6,394 nucleotides of DNA from an uncultured Thermoleophilia bacterium (GTDB lineage Bacteria > Actinomycetota > Thermoleophilia > UBA2241), in assembly GCA_903921965.1 (NCBI GenBank), contig CAIXSE010000329.1:1-6394 (forward strand), written 5' to 3'. The translations under genes and the position numbers were made by a program. Positions 1 to 5,112 of this stretch are shown here, piece by piece. Below the pieces are notes generated by a model, which did no database searches, had not been told where the DNA came from, and was given only the letters and a program-made list of their open reading frames with translations. Within the stretch, counting starts at the first letter, position 1; the number at the start of each line of letters is the position of its first letter.

Positions 1-368
1 CCGCTGCCGATCCAGCGGTCGACCTCGCCCGTCGCGCCGCGCAGCAGGTGGTAGATGTTGGCGCTGTCGTCGACCACGATCACGACGAACTGCCAGGCGA
101 GCAGGGCGAGCGCCCCGACGATGACCAGGGTCACGAGCAGCGTGCCCACGATGCGCGGCACGTGCCAGCGCGCGAGGAGCGAGACCAGCGGGCTCAGCGT
201 GACCGCGAGCACGATGCCGATCACGGCCGGGACGAGCAGGCCGCTGAAGCGCGTGAACAGGTACACCGCGAGGATGACGAGCAGGGCCACGCCGAGCGCG
301 GCCCAGCAGACGCGCCCCCACCGCTCGAGGTGCGACGAGAGACCCTCGGGCGCGGGGTCGCTGCTCAC
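1..368 (-). CDS. AI-2E family transporter, N-terminal part (cut by window edge)
   Basis: Reading back from the GTG at 368 gives 122 complete codons, open at the window edge. The product is strongly hydrophobic: a short polar N-terminus (about residues 1-19), then likely membrane helices at about 20-38, 43-64 and 72-99, followed by an amphipathic stretch containing VDRWIGS. The helix pattern, with LLVPAVIGIVLAVTLSPLV in helix 2 followed by the short basic RWHVPR turn, is typical of the start of the AI-2E/PerM family (also called UPF0118). These inner-membrane proteins are usually about 350-400 residues, so roughly the first third is here. The family is named after the E. coli autoinducer-2 exporter, but most members have unknown substrates and some have been linked to ion transport. 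The GTG start shares GTGA with the stop of the upstream hydrolase gene and has no clear Shine-Dalgarno, so it is probably translated by coupling. Confidence 0.85.
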   Translation of the reverse strand, partial: MSSDPAPEGLSSHLERWGRVCWAALGVALLVILAVYLFTRFSGLLVPAVIGIVLAVTLSPLVSLLARWHVPRIVGTLLVTLVIVGALALLAWQFVVIVVDDSANIYHLLRGATGEVDRWIGS

Positions 369-1261
369 GGCGCGGCCGGTCCGGGATCAGGCGCGGCGAC
401 GGGCCCCGGGCCGGCGGCCGGTTCCTGCGCCGGCGACTGCCAGGGCCCGTCCGGGTGCGGCGGCACCAGCAGGGACTGGCCGGGGTCGAGCAGCCGCACC
501 TCGACGTCTGGGGCGGCCTCCGCGGCCATGGCCGCGAACGACTCCGGCCGCGCCCGGGTCTTGCGGAACCAGGCGTACGTGTCTTCCTTCGTCGTGTAGG
601 CCGACCCGGGCAGGTACAGCGTGCCCCAGTGGATCGGCACGGCGATGCGCGGCTCGAGCATCGCGAGCGAGGTGGCGGCCGATCGCGGGCTCATGTGGCG
701 GCCCTCCGGCGGGCGCACGCCCCACGTCTCTATGGGCAGCAGCGCGACGTCGATGCGTTCGTGGATCTGGTCCATCTCGTCGAACATCGCCGTGTCGCCG
801 GCGAAGTAGATGATCGACGAGCCCTGGACGATGAAGCCCAGCGGCTCCGTGGCCGGCGTCACGACCCAGCGCCGCTTCGTGTGCCTGGCGTGCACGGCGA
901 TGATGTCGACGTCGCCGACGTGCAGCACCGTGTCGCGCCGCGTCTCGATCACCGTCTTGAAGCCGACCTTGTGGACGGTGCGGCCCACGAGCGGCGGGCC
1001 GATGACCACAGCATGCTTGGGCAGCATCTTGAGGGACGCCGTGTCGAGGTGGTCCAGGTGGAGGTGCGAGATGAGGACCGCGTCGAGGTGGTGGTGCGTC
1101 CTGGGATCGGGCAACGGACCGTAGCGCCGCAGGGCACCGACCCAGCGCTTGAGTACCGGGTCGGTGATGATGCGCACCCCGTCCATCTCGATCAGCACGG
1201 TACCGTGCCCCACGTACGTGACTCGGGTCTCTCCCGTGCGCGCCTGCGCCTCGTGTTCCAC
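365..1261 (-). CDS. UlaG-like MBL-fold metal-dependent hydrolase
   Basis: This is a 298-residue cytosolic protein with no signal peptide. It shows the metallo-beta-lactamase signature HLHLDHLD at residues 66-73 (H66, H68, D70, H71). Further likely metal or active-site residues are H124 or H127 in VHARH, D156 in FAGDTAMF, H189 in GRHMSP and H211 in PIHWGT. The YVGHGTVLIEMDG strand near residue 17 and the IHWGT motif place it in the UlaG/NAPE-PLD-like branch (COG2220). That branch includes L-ascorbate-6-phosphate lactonase and phospholipase D-like enzymes. The substrate cannot be assigned, and the neighbours do not suggest ascorbate use. The GTG start at 1261 is fixed by an AGGAGG six bases upstream. 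Residues 268-298 form a Pro/Ala/Gly-rich tail outside the fold. Its stop overlaps the transporter start (GTGA). Confidence 0.9.
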   Translation of the reverse strand: MEHEAQARTGETRVTYVGHGTVLIEMDGVRIITDPVLKRWVGALRRYGPLPDPRTHHHLDAVLISHLHLDHLDTASLKMLPKHAVVIGPPLVGRTVHKVGFKTVIETRRDTVLHVGDVDIIAVHARHTKRRWVVTPATEPLGFIVQGSSIIYFAGDTAMFDEMDQIHERIDVALLPIETWGVRPPEGRHMSPRSAATSLAMLEPRIAVPIHWGTLYLPGSAYTTKEDTYAWFRKTRARPESFAAMAAEAAPDVEVRLLDPGQSLLVPPHPDGPWQSPAQEPAAGPGPVAAPDPGPAAP

Positions 1262-1267
1262 CTCGCC

Positions 1268-1273
1268 CCTCCT
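1268..1273 (-). promoter_or_regulatory. Strong Shine-Dalgarno deciding the GTG start of the MBL hydrolase
   Basis: The minus strand reads AGGAGG, with six bases between it and the GTG at 1261. This supports GTG as the true start and indicates independent translation initiation of the hydrolase-transporter pair. Confidence 0.75.
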
Positions 1274-1309
1274 CTCGCGGGCCGCGGCCGTGGTGAGCCG
1301 TCCCCAGCA

Positions 1310-1338
1310 AGCGTATCGGCCGCCGGGGCCCGCGTCAG
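1310..1338 (-). promoter_or_regulatory. Candidate sigma70-type promoter for the hydrolase-transporter pair
   Basis: In the 87-bp gap after the NlpC/P60 stop, the minus strand carries CTGACG (1333-1338, four of six matches to TTGACA). After exactly 17 bases comes TACGCT (1310-1315), which fits the TAnnnT form of -10 boxes in high-GC bacteria. Predicted transcription would begin near 1303, leaving a leader of about 40 bases that includes the AGGAGG. The match is visual only. The gap also has GC-rich self-complementary runs (for example GGCCGCGGCC at 1280-1289) but no T-tract, so I do not call a terminator for the upstream operon. Confidence 0.4.
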
Positions 1339-1348
1339 TAGCCCCAGG

Positions 1349-2371
1349 TCAGCGCGTCAGCCTCCGCCCCCCGGCGAACTCGGAGGCCCACGGCTCGGAC
1401 GCCAGCGACGCCTCGGCGACGGGCGCCCCGGTGTGTGCGGCGTGGATCATGCGCCCGCCGCCCACGCAGATGCCCACGTGGTGCACGCCGCCGGCCGCGT
1501 TGCGGAAGAACACGAGGTCGCCGGCGCGGAGCGCCGACCGCGTGCGCACCGCGCGGCCGGTGAGCGACTGCGGGGCGGCGTCGCGCGGGATCGTCACGCC
1601 GAGCACGCGGAACACCGTGTGGGTGAAGCCGGAGCAGTCGAAGCCGAACCCCGACGTGCCGGCCCACAGGTACTGCAGGCCGGTTGACCTGCGCGCCTCG
1701 GCGACGACCTGCGCGCCCGTGGGGCGCGGCTGCGCCGCGCCGCGGGCGCGCACGGTGACGGCCGCCGCCGCCGCGTAGAGGGCGCCGCCGGAGGGCGTCG
1801 CCACCTTCACCCAGCCGTCGCCCGTGCCCAGCACCGGCAGGCGGGTGGCGCAGGAGACTTCGAGCGCCTTGTCGCCCAGGCCGGGGGACGCGTACAGCCA
1901 CGCGGTGCGCCGCGTCACGGTGGCGACTCGGTCCGTGGCCTCGGGCGCACGGGCTGTGAGCTGGGCGGTGGGCAGCCAGCCCGGGTAGCCGCGCGCGTCG
2001 CGCGGCGTGGGCTGGCCCGCCACGGCCACCCGGGACCACGCGCCCCGGGTCTGCAGCACCGTGACCTCGTCGCCGAGGAGCGCCTGCGTCTCCAGCTTGC
2101 CGACCAGCCAGCGCTTCTGCGCCACCGACATGCCGGCGACCCAGGCGCGGGGATCCGCCGGCACGGCGAGCGACGGCGCCTCGACGGCGCGGTCCTCACC
2201 CGGGTCGACCCAGAGCGTGGCGACCGACACCGCGATCCAGCGCGTCCTGCCGGCCGCCGCGGCGGGAGCCGCGTCAGCGGCGAGCGTGAGCACGGCGGCG
2301 GCCAGCAGCAGCAGCGTGCCGAGCGCCGGGCCCAGCGCCGCGAGCTCGCGAGCGGCGTGCCGGCGCCTCAC
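1349..2371 (-). CDS. Secreted YkfC-like SH3b-NlpC/P60 peptidoglycan peptidase
   Basis: This is a 340-residue protein with a GTG start that overlaps the preceding stop (GTGA). Residues 1-40 are a Sec signal peptide: basic MRRRHAAR, a hydrophobic core at about 17-30 and an Ala-rich cleavage region ending near residue 40. Two SH3b-like domains follow. The first (about 45-140) has GDEVTVLQ and GYPGW (128-132), typical of YkfC-type enzymes, and the second spans about 147-208. The C-terminal NlpC/P60 domain (about 217-340) has catalytic Cys246 in DCSGF, His298 in HHVGI and His310 in MIHAAHTG. Characterised relatives are gamma-D-glutamyl-L-diamino acid endopeptidases that cut peptidoglycan stem peptides, often with a free N-terminal L-Ala. 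Here the enzyme should act outside the membrane, either in wall turnover or on free muropeptides. The same frame stays open upstream to 2884, but that part overlaps the FMN reductase and is not coding. Confidence 0.9.
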   Translation of the reverse strand: MRRRHAARELAALGPALGTLLLLAAAVLTLAADAAPAAAAGRTRWIAVSVATLWVDPGEDRAVEAPSLAVPADPRAWVAGMSVAQKRWLVGKLETQALLGDEVTVLQTRGAWSRVAVAGQPTPRDARGYPGWLPTAQLTARAPEATDRVATVTRRTAWLYASPGLGDKALEVSCATRLPVLGTGDGWVKVATPSGGALYAAAAAVTVRARGAAQPRPTGAQVVAEARRSTGLQYLWAGTSGFGFDCSGFTHTVFRVLGVTIPRDAAPQSLTGRAVRTRSALRAGDLVFFRNAAGGVHHVGICVGGGRMIHAAHTGAPVAEASLASEPWASEFAGGRRLTR

Positions 2372-2964
2372 GACCGCCCGTCCGCCGCCGGCGCGCGCAG
2401 CACGCGCAGCGCGTGCGCGTAGCGGGCCAGCTCGTCGAACATGCCCTCGGCGGCGCGCTCGACGCCCTCGTCGCCGCGGAAGCAGCCGTCGTCCAGCCTC
2501 TGCTGCACGAAGGGGATGTACACGCCGTCGAAGATCGGGACCACGCGCAGGCCGAGCAGCGTGACGCGCAGCATCTCGGCCGAGCGCGACCCCGCGGAGA
2601 TGCCGCCGTAGGCCACGATGCCGGCCGGCTTGTGCGCCCACTCCCGGCAGAGGAAGTCGAGCGCGTTCTTGAGCGGCGCGTTGATGCCGTGGTTGTACTC
2701 GGGAATCACGAACACGAAGGCGTCGGCCGGCTCCACGCGCCTGCTCCACTCCCAGGTGTGCTCCTGGGTGTAGTGCTTGAGGCGCGGGTGGTTGGGCTCG
2801 TCCATGAACGGCAGGCCGAGTTCGGCGAGGTCGACGAGGTCCACGTCGAAGCCGCCGTGCTCCCTCGCCCGCGCCGCCACCCACTCGCCGACCGGCAGCC
2901 CGACGCGCCCCGGGCGCGTGCTGGCGATGACGACCATGAGGCGCAACGTGCCGGCTGCGCTCAT
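2368..2964 (-). CDS. NADPH-dependent FMN reductase family flavoprotein
   Basis: This is a 198-residue cytosolic flavodoxin-fold protein. The N-terminal strand LRLMVVIASTRPGR (7-20) holds the STRPGR loop that binds the FMN phosphate. PEYNHGINAPLKNALDFL (88-105) is the flavin-binding PEYN motif diagnostic of the NADPH-dependent FMN reductase/ArsH/chromate-reductase-like family. YGGISAGSRSAEMLR (119-133) is the third conserved loop. Relatives transfer electrons from NAD(P)H to FMN, quinones, azo dyes or metal oxyanions, and the electron acceptor cannot be told from sequence. The ATG at 2964 shares ATGA with the stop of the peptidase gene, and a purine-rich GGGAGAGG just upstream can serve as ribosome binding site. 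The stop overlaps the GTG of the NlpC/P60 gene. Length and motifs are complete, with no sign of damage. Confidence 0.9.
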   Translation of the reverse strand: MSAAGTLRLMVVIASTRPGRVGLPVGEWVAARAREHGGFDVDLVDLAELGLPFMDEPNHPRLKHYTQEHTWEWSRRVEPADAFVFVIPEYNHGINAPLKNALDFLCREWAHKPAGIVAYGGISAGSRSAEMLRVTLLGLRVVPIFDGVYIPFVQQRLDDGCFRGDEGVERAAEGMFDELARYAHALRVLRAPAADGRS

Positions 2965-4937
2965 GCCTCTCCCTTCCCGTCCTTGAGGTGCCTGTCCATG
3001 AACTCGAGGATGATCTCGAAGCGCCGCACGCGGTGCCGGGGGCTGCCCGAACGCGACAGCTCGTGCGACTCCTTGGGGAAGCGGACCATCTCCACCGGGC
3101 GCTTGAGCAGGCGCAGCGTCACGAACAGGTGCTCGCCCTGCTCGACCGGGCAGCGCAGGTCCTCCTCGGAGTGCAGGATGAGCAGCGGTGTGTGGATGTC
3201 CTGCGCGTAGGTGGAGGGCGAGACGGCGAGGTAGGCCGGCACGTCCTCCCAGAGGAACGTCCCGAGGTAGCCCTTGAAGTCCCAGCCGTAGTCGCCCGAG
3301 CCCCACTGCGACGGCACGTAGTTGAGCGAGCGCTCGGAGATGGCCGCCTTGAAGCGGCCGGTGCGGGCGACGATCCAGGTGGTCATGTAGCCGCCGTACG
3401 AGCCGCCCAGCACGCCGAGGCGCTCCGGGTCGACGAAGTCGAAGCGCCGGAGCGCCTCGTCCACCACCGCCATGCAGTCGTCGTAGTCGACGGAGCCCCA
3501 GCCGGGCCCTGCCTCTCCCGGGCCGCGGATGGCCCGGCCCCACTCCTCGCTGTAGCCGGAGGAGCCGCGCGGGTTCGCGTACAGCACCACGTAGCCGGCC
3601 GCGGCGTACACCTGGAACTCGTCGAAGAAGCCGACGCCGTACTGGGCGAACGGCCCGCCGTGGATGCTGAGCAGCGTCGGGTACTTCCTGCCGGGCTCGA
3701 AGCCGGCCGGGCGCACGACCCACGCCTCGACTTCGGCGCCGTCGGGCGAGACCGCCGTGTAGCGCTCGGGCGCCGGGAGGTCGCGGGCGGCGGCGAAGGC
3801 CTCGCCGACCGCGGTGAGCCGGCGGCCGCCCTCGGGGGCGCCGCCGTCGGCCGCGTACAGCTCGGCGAGCCGGGCGGGCTCGAGCGCCGAGAACACGATC
3901 CGGCCGGCGCGGGCGTCGAAGCCGGTGAGCTCGCGCTCGCCGCCGACCACGAGCTCGGGTGCGCCCGAGCCGTCGGCCGCGACTCGGTACACGTGCGTGC
4001 GCCCGCGGTCGTCCACCGGGAAGAGGATGTCCGCGCCCGCCCACACCGGCTCACGGACGGCGCCGTACCCGCCGCAGTCGCGGTCGAGCGCCTGCGAGAG
4101 CAGGCGGATCTCGCCCGAGACGGCGTCGACCACACCGACCTGCGTGTTCTTCGGGTCGTCGTAGTCGCCGGGGTAGTACTGCACGGCGAGCCGCGCGCCG
4201 TCCGGCGCCCAGGCGAGGCCGCCGACCGAGCCGCCGCCCTGTGTGAGACGCCGCGGCTCCCCGCCGGCGGCGTCGAGCAGGTACACGTCGCTCACCATCT
4301 GCAGGTCCCAGTCCTCGTGCCGGGCCGAGACGAACCCGATGGTGCCGCCGTCCGGCGACCACACCGGTCCGGTGTCTTCGAAGTCGCCGCCGGTGAGCTG
4401 CACGGCCGGCTCCGAGCCGTCGGCCCTGACCGTGAACAGGTGCTGCCGGCGGTCGAAGGTCCAGCCGACGTCGTCGTGCTTGTACTGGAGCCGCGTGATG
4501 CGCCGCGGCTCGCGCTTCTTGTCGTCCTCCTCGTCGTAGGCCGCGTCGCGCACGCGCGAGACGAAGACGATGGTGGAGCCGTCCGGCGACCACGCCGGCT
4601 GGGTCACGTCCTCCTTGAGGTCGGTGAGCCTGCGCGCCTCGCCGCCGCCGACCGGCATGACGTACAGCTGGGCGACCTTGCCGTCCCGGTTGGAGGTGAA
4701 GGCGAGCGTCGCGCCGTCCGGAGACCAGCGCGGGTCGCCGTCGCTCTTCGGCCCCGCGGTGAACGGCCGCGGCTCGCGCGATCCGTCCGCGGCCGCCAGC
4801 CAGACGGTGCCGCGGTACTCGTTGGCCTCGCGGTCGACACGGTCGACGACGTACGCGACCGTGGCGCCGTCCGGCGAGAGCCGGGGGTCCGACACCCCGG
4901 TCAGCTCGTAGACGTCCTCCGGGACCATCCCCCCCAT
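2961..4937 (-). CDS. S9 family serine peptidase (acylaminoacyl-peptidase-like oligopeptidase)
   Basis: This is a 658-residue soluble enzyme without a signal peptide. The N-terminal half is a beta-propeller with TolB/PD40-type repeats, seen as SPDG or APDG at residues 21-24, 72-75, 117-120, 194-197 and 244-247. The C-terminal alpha/beta-hydrolase (about 400-658) has HGGP (426-429, oxyanion region), nucleophile Ser513 in GGSYGG, Asp593 in HSEEDLRCP and His625 in KESHELSRSG. This is the complete triad of the S9C acylaminoacyl-peptidase/prolyl oligopeptidase group. Such enzymes clip short or N-acylated peptides in the cytosol, and the propeller excludes folded proteins. The ATG at 4937 has AGGAGG eight bases upstream. 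The second Met, three codons later, is too far from it, and the in-frame extension to 5009 lacks a ribosome site. It heads a coupled operon with the FMN reductase and NlpC/P60 genes, consistent with peptide salvage. Confidence 0.95.
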   Translation of the reverse strand: MGGMVPEDVYELTGVSDPRLSPDGATVAYVVDRVDREANEYRGTVWLAAADGSREPRPFTAGPKSDGDPRWSPDGATLAFTSNRDGKVAQLYVMPVGGGEARRLTDLKEDVTQPAWSPDGSTIVFVSRVRDAAYDEEDDKKREPRRITRLQYKHDDVGWTFDRRQHLFTVRADGSEPAVQLTGGDFEDTGPVWSPDGGTIGFVSARHEDWDLQMVSDVYLLDAAGGEPRRLTQGGGSVGGLAWAPDGARLAVQYYPGDYDDPKNTQVGVVDAVSGEIRLLSQALDRDCGGYGAVREPVWAGADILFPVDDRGRTHVYRVAADGSGAPELVVGGERELTGFDARAGRIVFSALEPARLAELYAADGGAPEGGRRLTAVGEAFAAARDLPAPERYTAVSPDGAEVEAWVVRPAGFEPGRKYPTLLSIHGGPFAQYGVGFFDEFQVYAAAGYVVLYANPRGSSGYSEEWGRAIRGPGEAGPGWGSVDYDDCMAVVDEALRRFDFVDPERLGVLGGSYGGYMTTWIVARTGRFKAAISERSLNYVPSQWGSGDYGWDFKGYLGTFLWEDVPAYLAVSPSTYAQDIHTPLLILHSEEDLRCPVEQGEHLFVTLRLLKRPVEMVRFPKESHELSRSGSPRHRVRRFEIILEFMDRHLKDGKGEA

Positions 4938-4945
4938 GCCTGCTC

Positions 4946-4951
4946 CCTCCT
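4946..4951 (-). promoter_or_regulatory. Strong Shine-Dalgarno deciding the ATG start of the S9 peptidase
   Basis: The minus strand reads AGGAGG, eight bases before the ATG at 4937. It selects this ATG over the in-frame ATG nine bases downstream and over the upstream ATG at 5009. Confidence 0.75.
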
Positions 4952-4965
4952 GCCGGTGCCGGACG

Positions 4966-4980
4966 GGTACCTCGCGTACC
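4966..4980 (-). repeat. Hyphenated inverted repeat in the peptidase leader (possible operator)
   Basis: GGTAC and GTACC are perfect inverted arms separated by five bases, giving a 15-bp element. It lies between the putative -10 box (5008-5013) and the Shine-Dalgarno (4946-4951). Its position shortly after the expected transcription start would suit a repressor site or a small leader hairpin. The arms are short, so chance occurrence is quite possible. Confidence 0.25.
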
Positions 4981-5007
4981 GCGCCTGCGCCCGGCGTGAC
5001 TGCGAGC

Positions 5008-5013
5008 ATTGTA
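5008..5013 (-). promoter_or_regulatory. Candidate -10 box (TACAAT) for the peptidase-reductase-NlpC/P60 operon
   Basis: The 175-bp gap before the peptidase gene is almost entirely G and C, except for an AT-richer patch reading GGAATACAATG on the minus strand. TACAAT matches TATAAT at five of six positions. No TTGACA-like -35 is visible 15-19 bases upstream, where the sequence is GGCCGG-like, so either the -35 is weak or an activator is needed. Predicted initiation near 5001 gives a leader of about 64 bases. The remainder of the gap (5014-5112) holds only GC-rich sequence with no hairpin-plus-T terminator. Confidence 0.4.
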
Positions 5014-5112
5014 TTCCGTGCGCGAAGGGACCGGCCGGTGCGGGCGCGGCGGGCCAGGGTGCGGCCGGACGGGGCGGACGCGGCCTGCGCAGCCGGACCG
5101 CGCGCCCCGGAC

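Noticed and set aside
1280..1289. GGCCGCGGCC palindrome as an operator or terminator stem.
   Set aside because: It is short, made only of G and C, and has no T-tract. Such palindromes are frequent by chance at this base composition.
455..1687. Plus-strand open frame of 410 codons spanning the MBL hydrolase and the end of the NlpC/P60 gene.
   Set aside because: It crosses two well-supported minus-strand genes and the gap between them, and its product is His/Arg/Val-rich without motifs. This is typical of antisense frames in GC-rich DNA.
1756..1776. Run of GCC triplets as a microsatellite.
   Set aside because: It is short and lies inside the NlpC/P60 gene, where it encodes an Ala-rich stretch. 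This is common in GC-rich coding sequence.
2372..2884. In-frame N-terminal extension of the NlpC/P60 protein by 171 codons.
   Set aside because: It overlaps the whole conserved part of the FMN reductase in another frame and would bury a clear signal peptide that begins at the GTG at 2371.
4938..5009. Upstream ATG at 5009 as the start of the S9 peptidase (24 extra residues).
   Set aside because: No ribosome binding site precedes it, it overlaps the putative -10 box, and the extra residues are not like the family N-terminus. The ATG at 4937 has an ideal AGGAGG.
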